Shown in pieces: positions 42,001 to 54,000 of a stretch of DNA of 64,000 nucleotides. Position 1 is the first letter of the stretch. Each line of letters begins with the position of its first letter. Source of the stretch: Liolophura sinensis (taxonomy: Eukaryota > Mollusca > Polyplacophora > Chitonida > Chitonidae); contig NC_088302.1 of assembly GCF_032854445.1 (NCBI RefSeq), positions 51,240,046 through 51,304,045 on the forward strand, read 5' to 3'. Position numbers and translations under genes: made by a program. The notes beneath the pieces were generated by a model, which saw nothing but the letters and a program-made list of their open reading frames with translations, was not told where the DNA came from and ran no database searches.

Positions 42001-45000
42001 GAGCTTTGAGTGTCCTAGATCTGTGTGACCTTTTCTCATTGCAAGTTGAGTAACGTATGTTTAATCTATTTCAGAATTTGAAGGAGAAAGGCTTTGTGCA
42101 TCTGAACCAGATCAAAGTGGTAGCAGATGTTGAGGATAAAGCTCTTGACAATAAGGATAACGTGTTCCAGGTAAATCAGACATCAAAGTCTTCCACAGCC
42201 AGTCACCTGTCTCTAGGTACACGGAAACACACTTTTTCATCCTCTGATATGTCTGATAGCTACGTGACATATTATAAATTAACAGCTGTAATGGTCAAGG
42301 ACATACTGAGTAATTTTGTTTTCTTTTATTAAACACACATGGCCAGTTTCAGTGTCTTATGAAGTAATTGTCCATTAGAAGTTGAATTTATATATATTTA
42401 TATATACATTTATTTGCTAACGGATTGAATAGCAGTGTTGTTTAAAGTCAGCTTTGTGTGGTACATTTTATCAAGTTTGTTTTTCCCGTTATTTGCATGG
42501 AATCAAAATGTTTAAACATGTTTAAATATCTGCTAAAAAAAGTGGAAATCTGTTTCAAGCAGAGACTTTTTGTTATGATGATTTTGCCTTTTATTGGACA
42601 AAATCGTCATGCCACGTGATGACCTTTGTCCATTAAGCTCTTACAGGAACTGTCTTGTTTTTTAGGTGAGGATGAATATTGCTGAAGTAAGGTGATATAA
42701 CAGGACTGGATTTGCTTGTGCATGAATCATTATAAAAGTTGCTGTTCTGTGTGATTATTAGAAACATCATAGGGAAATACTAGCATGTCACTCTATCTGT
42801 TGTTGTTGGAGTGTACTTGTTTAAAATGTAATTGTTTGGTGTATTCATTCACCATACATGCATTTTTACCACATGCATGTTCGTATGACACACAAGTTTA
42901 TTCATGCGAACAGTTAATTGGAGAGGTCTGTCTATGTCAGCAATAAATATTGGCTTTATCAGGAAAAAAATAAAGTGCTTGTAAATTACCCACATAACCC
43001 ATTCACATGTACATCTGCCATATTTGTGCTTATATTTTTACCCTCTAATGTTAGTTGTGAAAAAAATGGCTCATTTTTTCAAATAAACCTCTAGGTTTTT
43101 GACAGTGAACACATCTTGAGTGCAATGTTAGACAAGAACAACAGTTAAAAAAACCAGCATTCAGATGCATGTATATGGTGATATGAATTGTGCTGACTGT
43201 ATGACACAACTCATAGTATTGTAGAGCTATATATTAATGATCCCAGCCTTGGACAGGGATTTTTTTACATTTGATGCTGTCTGTTTGATTAACACCACTC
43301 AAAACACCACTCAAAACACCATTCAAAATGTTCTGGAACATGTACAAGTTATAGAACAAATTTATCCAACATGTTCTTGCCAGTAGTTTAGGTTCACATA
43401 ATTATCTAAAGGATACAACATGGCTTGGTACTACAAAACAAAGATAATAGTATTAAGGAAACTACAGGAAAATAGGCCTAAACAGTGTACAATTTTCTTT
43501 TTCATTTTGAAGGCATATTTTACATTTCTTAATAACCTCTCTAGTTTATGCATGTTTTCCATCAAGGCTTAGGAATATTCCGAAATGACATCGATGAACT
43601 TACTTGTAATGCAGGATTAGCTTAGCACCCCCCAGTTCAAGCTTTTTCCCAACAAAGTTATTTTGGGTACTTAATTTCTGGTGTGTAAAGAAGGGCCAGG
43701 CACCAGGGCATATGTATTTACAGGTGTATGACTGTATTTTGGTGGTATTTAAGGTGATGTATGAAGAAAGGCCAGACACCATTGTGTTGTATATACAGGT
43801 GTATAACTCTATTTTTAGGGTATTTCTGGTGGTGTATGAAGAAGGGCCAGACACCATTGTGTTGTATATATAGGTGTAGAACTGTATTTAGGGGGTATTT
43901 CAGGTGGTGTATAAAGAAAGGCCAGAGACCAGGGTGCTGTATATACAGGTGTATGAGTGTATTTTGGGGTATTTCAGGTGGTGTATGAAGAAGGGTCAGA
44001 CACCATTGTGTTGTATATACAGGTGCAGAACTGTATTTTGGGGGTATTTCAGGTGGTGTATAAAGAAGGGCCAGAGACCAGGGTGCTGTATATACAGGTG
44101 TATGAGTGAGTGTATTTTGGGGGTATTTTTAGGTGGTGTATGTACAGGTGTAGAACTGTATCTTGGGGGTATTTTCAGGTGGTGTATATACAGGTGGTGT
44201 ATATACAGGTGTAGAACTGTATTTTGGGGGTATTTTCAGGTGGTGTATATACAGGTGTAAAACTGTGTTTTGGGGGTATTTTCAGGGGGTGTATGTACAG
44301 GTGTAGAACTGTATTTTGGGGGTATTTTCAGGGGGTGTATGCACAGGTGTAGAACTGTATCTTGGGGGTGTATTCAGGTGGTGTATGTACAGTTGTAGAA
44401 CTGTATTTTGGATGTATTTTCAGGTGGTGTATATACAGGTGCAGAACTGTATTTTGGGGGTATTTTCGGGTGTTGTATGTACAGATGTATAACTGTATTT
44501 TGAGGGTATTTCAGATTGTGTATAAAGAAAGGCCAGAGACCAGTGTGTTGTATATACAGGTGTATAAATGTTTTGGGGGGGTATTTCAGGTGGTGTATAA
44601 AGAAGGGCCAGAGACTAGGGTGTTGTATATATAGGTGTAGAACTGTATTTTGGGGGTATTTCAGGTGGTGTATAAGGAAGGGCCAGAGACCAGGGTGTTG
44701 TATATACAGGTGTATAACTGTATGTTTGGGGTGTTTCAGGTGTTGTATAAAGAAGGGCCAGAGACCAGTGTGTTGTATATACAGGTGTATAACTGTATTT
44801 TTGGGGTGTTTCAGGTGGTGTATAAAGAAGGGCCAGAGACCAGGGTGTTGTATATAATAGCTAACACAAAGTTGGAGAAAGATGAGTGGATTAAAGCATT
44901 AAACAAAGGTATGGGTCTGCATATATGTTTCAACTTAATGTATGTCTTTACGAAATTCACGCAATAAATTGTCTAGTTGTATTCATGTTTATTTCATTTG

Positions 45001-48000
45001 CAATGTAATCTATTAAAACATTATATCAAAGGCTTGAATGTTATCAGAGTGGTATATTATTTAAGCCATTACATATATATATTATGTACCATGAGGCTGC
45101 ATGCAGAAATTTATCTTCATGTATGAAAAAAAATGATTTATGATTTTATTATTTTAATTGCATGGATTTGTGGGACTTGAAAGGACAATGAGATGGTGGC
45201 AAAGTGATTTTAGAAAGCGGGGTTGAAAATGTCAAAGTCAGGTTGCATGAATGTAGAAATGTCAAAGGCAGTTATATCTGTTTGCCATTTAACATATACC
45301 CACAAATACAAACAGAATGACATTTATTATATTGCTTGACTCACACATTGCCTAATTGCCATCTGCACTATTTTAGTGATAGTCTAACTAGACCCTAGAT
45401 GACTTGTAGGAGAATGTCAAATGTAGAAATGCAGCTCGGCAGTAGAAAGAGTATTGTGGACTGCAAGGTTTTAAGACTGCTTGTTGAAGTAAATCCAAAC
45501 ATTCCTCTGACGTGCATGTAAATATAGGATTTGGTGTTATGTAATTTGTATTCTTTAATAGAGTGTAAACCACCAATAAGATAAATAAATAAATAATGCA
45601 TGTACTGCATTGTTTGGTATTAATTCAAATCTGTATTTAAGTATTAATCAGAGTATTGTGCTGATTACATATGCATATGACTTCTGAGTGGACACCAAAC
45701 TTTCTACACCTACATATGTTATTTGTAGCTGCCTGGGCTCACAGTATAGAACTCTATTTTAATGATCCCAGCCTTGGACAGGGAATTTCTGCACGTGGAT
45801 TCCCAGCTCCTAATACTGTTCATGCCCCCTTGGTAACATTAAGTGCCCAGTGATGCTCCTAGGGTCATGCATTTACACAGTCTTACATCCGTTAAAGACC
45901 ACAACTTTTTTTCTTTTACCAGTATGGTTTATATACCTCTGTACAGCATGTGTGGCAAAGTTCATCAGTAACTTGCCGTAGATTTGTGATTTAATCCACC
46001 AATAGCACTGACTTAAAAATATCATTTAAATGAAATATTCTCAAATATTGTAGTGAACAGCAGTCAAGCTTTTCACCATTCAGTATAATGCTGCCTTCAC
46101 CCGGGCCCTGCTCGGTTTTGTCCCACCATAGATAATGCTAGTCGCTATTATATATATGTGAAATATTCTTGAGTATGGCATAAAATAGCAGTCAGATAAG
46201 AAAATAAATATAATGCATGCATATAGGGTTCTGGGGTACTGATGAAAATATCTTCTATCTGAATTAATAGCCTCCTTTTAGTGCGTGGTAACATCTTTGT
46301 GCATTTTGTTTCCAGAGTGTGTGAAGAGAGGGTGTGTCTATCACACTCACTATCATACTGGAGCTTGGACCAAAGCTACGGGAAAGTTCAGCTGCTGTGG
46401 TAGGGAAGGCAGAGAGGCAGAAGGCTGTACGCAATTTATCTTCGATACTGAACGAAATTCAGGTAAGATGTGCACACAGTTAATACATCCCTCACCTTTA
46501 GACACTGAGCAACAGTCAGGTAAGCTGCACACAGTGTAATACATCCCTTGCCTGAAATACTGAACAACAGTCAGGTAAGCTGTATACAATGTAATACATC
46601 CCTTGCCTGAAATACTGAACAACAGTCAGGTAAGCTGTATACAATGTAATACATCCCTCACCTGAACTTCTGAACAACAGTCAGGTTAGCTGTACACAGT
46701 GTTATACACCCCTCACCTGAAATACTGAATAACAGTGAGATAAGCTAAACACAATGTTATACATTCCTCACCTTAGATATTAATAAATAGTCCGGTAAGC
46801 TGTACACAGTGCAATACATCCCTCACGTGAAATACTGAACAACAGTCAGGTAAGCTGCACACAGTGTAGTACATCCCTCACCTGGACTACTGAACAACCA
46901 GGAGTCAGGTAAGCTGTACACAGTGTAATACACTCCTCACCTTAGATATTGGGGGCCTCCGTGGCTCAGTCGGTTAGCGCGCTAGCGCAGCGTAATGACC
47001 CAGGAGCCTCTCACCAATGCGGTCGCTGTGAGTTCAAGTCCAGCTCATGCTGGCTTCCTCTCCGGCCGTAAGTGGGAAGGTCTGCCAGCAACCTGCGGAT
47101 GGTCGTGGGTTTCCCCGGGGCTGTGCCCGGTTTCCACCCACCATAATGCTGGCCGCCGTCGTATAAGTGAAATATTCTTGAGTACGGCGTAAAACACCAA
47201 TCAAAAAAAAAAAAAAAAAAACCTTAGATATTAAAAAATAGTCAAGTAAGCTGTATGCATCGTAATACATCCCTCACCTGAACTACTGAACAACCAACAG
47301 TCAGGTAAGCTGTACACAGTGTAATACATCCTCACCTCTATATACTGAAAAATAGTCAAGTAATCTGTACACAATGTAATACACCCCTTACCATAGATAC
47401 TGAAAAATAGTCAGGTAAGCTGTACAGTGTACATACACCTTACCTTAGATACTGAACAACAGTCAGGTAAGCTGTACGCAGTGTAATACATCCTCAGTGT
47501 AATGCCTCCCTCACCTTAGATACTGAACAACAGTCCAGTAGGCTGTACACAGTGTAATGCACACCGTACCTTAGATACTGAACAACAGTCCAGTAGGCTG
47601 TACACAGTGTAATACACACCTTACCTTAGATACTGAAAAGCAGTCAGGAAAGCTGTACGCAGTGTAATACACCCTCAGTGTAATGCCTCCCTCACCTTAG
47701 ATACTCAAAAATAGTCAGATAAGCTGTGCACAATGTACTACATATCTTACCTTAGATACTGAACAAGTCCAGTGGGCTGTACACAGTGTAATACACACCT
47801 TACCTTAGATACTGAAAAACAGTCAGGTAAGCTGTACGCAGTGTAATACATCCTCAGTGTAATGCCTCCCTCACCTTAGATACTCAAAAATAGTCAGGTA
47901 AGCTGTGCACAATGTACTACATATCTTACCTTAGATACTGAACAACAGTCCAGTAGGCTGTACACAGTGTAATGCACACCGTACCTTAGATACTGAACAA

Positions 48001-51000
48001 CAGTCCAGTAGAATGTACACAGTGTAATACACACCTTACCTTAGATACTGAAAAACAGTCAGGTAAGCTGTACACAGTGTAATACATCCTCAGTGTAATG
48101 CCTCCCTCACCTTAGATACTCAAAAATAGTCAGGTAAGCTGTGCACAATGTACTACATATCTTACCTTAGATACTGAACAACAGTCCAGTGGGCTGTACA
48201 CAGTGTAATACACACCTTACCTTAGATACTGAACAACAGTCCAGTAGGCTGTACACAGTGTAATACACACCTTACCTTAGATACTGAACAACAGTCCAGT
48301 AGGCTGTACACAGTGTAATACACACCTTACCTTAGATACTGAACAACAGTCCAGTAGGCTGTACACAGTGTAATACACACCTTACCTTAGATACTGAACA
48401 ACTGTCCAGTAGGCTGTACACAGTGTAATACACACCTTACCTTAGATACTGAACAACAGTCCAGTAGGCTGTACACAGTGTAATACACACCTTACCTTAG
48501 ATACTGAACAGCAGTCCAGTAGGCTGTACACAGTGTAATACACACTTTACCTTAGATACTGAAAAACAGCCAGGTAAGCTGTACGCAGTGTAATACATCC
48601 CTCAGTGTAATGCCTCCCTCACCTTAGATACTCAAAAATAGTCAGGTAAGCTGTGCACAATGTACTACATATCTTACCTTAGATACTGAACAACAGTCCA
48701 GTAGGCTGTACACAGTGTAATACACACCTTACCTTAGATACTGAAGAACAGTCAGGTAAGCTGTACGCAGTGTAATATATCCCTCAGTGTAAGGCCTCCC
48801 TCACCTTAGATACTCAAAAATAGTCAGGTAAGCTGTGCACAATGTACTACATATCTTACCTTAGATACTGAACAACAGTCCAGTGGGCTGTGCACAGTGT
48901 AATACACACCTTACCTTAGATACTGAACAACAGTCCAGTAGAATGTACACAGTGTAATACACACCTTACCTTAGATACTGAACAACAGTCCAGTAGGCTG
49001 TACACAGTGTAATGCACACCGTACCTTAGATACTGAACAACAGTCCAGTAGGCTGTACACAGTGTAATACACACCTTACCTTAGATACTGAACAACAGTC
49101 AAGTAAGCTGTACACAGTGTTTTATTGCTCACTTCAGACTCAAGGAATTTACCTAATTTTTTCAGGCAACATCAGAGTATTCACTTCTATAATCGTCACC
49201 TGTGTAATCAGTGTTAGCATTTTTGAGAGTGTTGAAGAATGACTCAGACTCGGCATTCTTAGCTCTGCACTGTCTCAAGTGACCAGTAATTAATAAATAT
49301 TGTCTGACATTTATGTTGATGCTTCACTCCATTGCAGGTTTGCCTACACTGTCGTATTCACAAGTAGGTTGTGATAGACCTACTCTTTGATTTCTACCTT
49401 TGTGTATTGGACGCCTAATATTTGTGTTTTTCGGTAGGCTGAGATGCTATCAGCCAAGTTGTATTGTTTGCTGACTATTGCCCTGCAATTACCACTATAC
49501 AGTATACAAGTCATCTATATGCCTGGATGATTTTTTTAAGTCTTTGTCCTTTTTTAAACAGTCTTCCTTTATTTACTGTTGTATTCTTTTTCTACTGTTG
49601 ATGAAAATTACACGACATTTGATTTAATTGTAACATTTTTTTTTCTAAGGGATGAATACCTGATATTTTTGTTGAAACAACTGGACAGGCAACTTACTGT
49701 ACCATACTGTTTACTTTAGTATGTCCCCCTGCAACTCTATAGTGGAGGACACATGCTAGCTGTTGTTGTTTGACATCCATGCTTTGTTGTGCAAGTTTTG
49801 TTCACACACCTTCATTGTTCAGACAGCCTTTCTCAATCTAACATCATTGATGTGAAAAGTATGTAGATTTACTTTAACCAAATTTCATTCCATGCTTTAT
49901 GCTGATGTCAAACAATTTTGTGTGTGAAAATTCATTTAAGAATGAAGATGCTCATCTAAAACTGTTTGTTATCCAAATTGCCATTAATTAATTTCTCAGC
50001 TCTGTACTGTCAAGGATGCAGTTTCCTCCTACTTTTCAAAAGTGCAAAACACCTTTTTAATCACAGTTCATTGTGCAATCTTTAAAGATACTTCTCTTTC
50101 CTGATTGTATATGTTTACTTGTGAGTAGAAAAGTCATGATGTTTTTGTTTTTGACAGATGCAGATATGCCGGCACAGGGAACACCCTCCTCTCCCTATCC
50201 TGGCGAGAATGGCTCCGCAACTGTTGCCCCTCAGTTACCAAGTTCAAAGCCATCCAACAAATCTGATATTAAGCTCTTTGTTGCCATTTACGACTTTGCA
50301 GGATTAGAACAAGGAGATTTACAACTCAAGAAGGTAAGTTCTTGTCTGTTACAAGTAATCCCGTCTGTCTGTGTCTCTCTGTTTCCTTTTTATTTATGTT
50401 TTATTAAAACCCAAATGGTTTATTACAAGAATATTGTTCTGCTTCAGAGTATATGTCAGCTGAACACGAAGAAGTACATGTACATTTATGCATTTTTTTT
50501 GGGGTCATTTGGGTGGCCCTATGGTACCTCATTTGACCATGTGACTGCTTTTGAAATATGTTCTCAACATTGGTATGGTTGTGTTGATGTCTAAAACTGT
50601 GCAAGCATTTAGTTTGATGAAGTTACATACAGCTGTCTGATTGGGTTTGGCTGAAATATTTGCGTGATATGTTTACAATGTACTTTTTGTTTGTACCAAA
50701 ATGTGTTGTTGTCACAGGACAGAGAGTATGAGATATTAGATGACTCCAATGAGCATTGGTGGCTAGCTAAGGATGTGCTGACTGGGTAAGTATTCAGCAT
50801 CCAGGCTGCACTCTTCCATGAGCACGTCACACAGTTTACATTGTGAACAGTCTTTAGGGTTGGCTTTGTATGATTGATCATTTTCAAATTAAGCATTAAA
50901 AATGAAGTAAAATATCAGTGGAAAACAAGAATAGTGTCATATATGATTGAGTTGACATTTCCAGAATAACCAACTTTGTAACCATTCAAGCACCCAAGCT

Positions 51001-54000
51001 TTGGGGAACGTACGTACACTGAGGAAGAATTACTCAGGTGTGGTACATGTAGCTTTTGCCGACATTGTGCAGTGCACCATTCCTGTCTCTATACCCTACC
51101 ATACATGTTGTTCCTTAAATGGTCAAGGCGATATACCTAGTTTGTTGTAATGCTTGACTACACATACAGCACACTGTGGCCAAGGGGGCTAGCATGCCAT
51201 CGCAGCGCAATGACCCTTGAGCCTCCCACCAATGCAGTTTGTGTGAGTTCAAATCCAGCTCATGCTGGCTTCCTCTCCAGCAGTAAGTGGGAAGGTCTGA
51301 CAGCAACCTGTGGATGGTCATGGGTCTCCCCTGGGTTCTGCCTGGGGAGACCATAATGCTGACTGGCCTCAGTGAATAATTGAAATATTCTTATGTATGG
51401 TGTAAAACACCAATCAAATAAATAAATAAATAACATACACTAAACAGTTATTTAAATATACAGGTACTAATATGATTACTTTTGCTTCCAGGAAGACTGG
51501 ATATATACCCTCAAATTATGTCAAGCAAAAAAATGACTTACAAACACATGAGTAAGTACATGTACATGTATGGGTTCACACTGATTCATTGATAAAATGT
51601 TTGCCAGTAATACTCTAAATGTCCCCAGGGCGAGATTCGTGAAGCGCGTTAGTTAAGTAAGCCCTGAACTATCACCACAAGGTATGTTGTAGAAATATAA
51701 AGTGCACTTAGCCAAGGCCTACTTAATATACTAAGTATGCTTCATGAAACTGGCCCAAAATGGTTGTCTTGGACAACATGTATGTTGTGTACAGCAGAAT
51801 TTGGTTTCTTTGTGTTAAGATGGAATCTAAAGATCACTTCACAGGTCAATGGATGGTAATATTTTAGTGCTAAAGAAAATAGGCGTGAGCCAAACCTTTG
51901 CTTTTTTGATGTTATATATCAAGTGGATATGTTGGGTTCCATGATAATAACCTCTGTTTTTACAACAATATTTATAGCTACATATTGTGTTTCTTCATCA
52001 GTCAGACAATGTCCAGAGATGTGTGTATTTTTGTTGTTTAAATGTGCACATTATATTGATTTTACTTAATCAAAAAGGAACAAGATATTATGGTTATTGT
52101 CTTATTTTACATGTACATGCAAAGGTGTGTTACAATTTGTAAAATTTCATTTTAAAAATCAACTTATTCCTGTCTATAAAACTTAAGAAACAAACCAAAA
52201 CGTGTCCTGTCATTTGTGAGCGAGTGACTTTTTGGACCTAAAATGGTTTTTGTTCTGCTGTGTAGATGGTACCAGTCGGACATGTCACGTAGTCGCTGCG
52301 AGGAAATACTGAGGAAAGATGGCAGAATAGGGGTCTTCCTTATACGAGATTCAGTGTCCCAGCCCGGGCTCTACACTCTCTCACTCTTCACTGGGGAACC
52401 GTAAGTTTGTGGTGTTATCTTACATGTCTGACTGATGTTTGTTGAAGAATAAAGTCAAGCTTGCCCAGTAGCTTTAAGCTCTGTATTAAAGTTGATCTGT
52501 ATATCTCAGTCAGTGAAATTTGACATCCTACAGAACTGTACCTTTTAACATGGAGTAGCGACAGATTGGAGGATGTTGCAGCTAATTTGCACTTGTTGTT
52601 GTCTAACGTCATCTGTTATACTTCATGTAACATGACATGAAACCCTTTTTAGTCATGGCATTAAACATTACCATGGTATCCCGTCACAAGCAGGTCATGT
52701 AAAGAGTTCTGAAACCTTCACTGTCTCACACAGTAGTTCCGGCCCCGATGAGTCAGCTGGTTGAGCGTCTGCTTCAGGGGGCAGTAGATCCAGGGTCAGT
52801 CTTGGGTCAGGTCACTCCTAAGACCTTAAAAGGGGAAGTTATAGCTTCCTTGCTTGTCATTCAGCGTTAAGGGGATAGTGCAACGACTGGTTGACCCGTA
52901 TCAGTATAGTGGCTCGGGTGGGAAGGCTTTCTTGCCTTTGATAAGTTGTCTCAGTGAAGCAGCACTCGATAAAAGAGGGGTGGAAATTTGTCCTGCAACA
53001 AGAAGACACATTACATGTACATGCACTCTAAGGACTCCTTCGTCATCGTATGACTGAAATATTGTGAAGTATGACGTTAAACCCCATGCACTCACTCACT
53101 CACTCACATACATGTAATATTTATTTATTTTTGTGATTGGTGTTTTACGCGGTACTGAGGAATATTTCACTTATGGTGGGAGGTAATTATATGAAATTCA
53201 AACCAGATCAGTGACGTAAGGGGATATCCTGGAATCTTTCCTGTTCATTGGCTAATGGCAATATCTAATTACAGGTAAACCCTCATGACACTATGGCTGC
53301 TCAGAGATATTTACAGCTTTGGCTTGTTTTTCTACCTTTGTAGACTTTACAAAAGTATTAAACTTGTCACTGTGGAGACAACAGAGAATTTACATCCCAG
53401 TATAATCTTCGTGTATGTGTGAGATTTTTTATTCCTTATCATGCAGATTTTCTGTATTATTTGCAGAGGAATTTTAGTTAGACATTACCACATCAAGAAA
53501 TCAGATGGGAAATACTTTATAGCGGACAAACATTTATTTAGCACCATACCAGACCTTGTGTTTTACCATAGCAGAAATGCTGGAGGTAAGTGTATGAAGA
53601 GCAACAGTCACTTATTGGCACATTAAGTAAATATATATATTGGTAGTTCCTTTAAGACTGATGATGCTTTCTAGAAGCCTCCAGAAAAAAAGCTGATGAT
53701 TAGATATGGTACTAGTGAACAACAGTAGAAAAAAAAAACAATATTTGAGACTGCTTTATTGTCATTTAGAGTATTACTGGAATGTAAAATAAAGACAGTT
53801 ATTTGTGAATATAAGTTTAAAATACACGTGTGAAGTCATAGTTACTTGAAACCTTACAGCCTTCTGGTTAAATTTAATGCCAGTATAAATATGACGGAAA
53901 GCCTGTTCTGACTGATGTTTTGTTGTACAGGGTCAAGCAATTTTGCAGGTTACAAAACTTTTTACGATTTGCACAGGTTTGGCTCAAAGAACACGATATT

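Larger units (their letters stand above)
38789..42074 (+). other. Kinase intron 1, last part
   Basis: No supported exon. It contains a long inverted repeat (40127-40465) and a family 2 SINE (about 40660-41040), and ends at acceptor ctatttcag before exon 2. Confidence 0.65.
52401..53466 (+). other. Kinase intron 8
   Basis: No exon. It is largely a family 2 SINE (52738-53107) followed by a family 1 fragment on the minus strand (53113-53185). Confidence 0.7.

Noticed and set aside
43904-44967. Open frames across the exon 3 array as separate genes
   Set aside because: They are tandem copies of the kinase exon 3 start plus intron, not independent genes.
46961-47041. tRNA gene
   Set aside because: The A-box and B-box-like bases belong to a SINE head; no cloverleaf is evident, and a SINE core and poly-A tail follow.
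4478-49125. CRISPR-like arrays
   Set aside because: The repeats have no unique spacers, and the sequence is a eukaryotic genome with introns.
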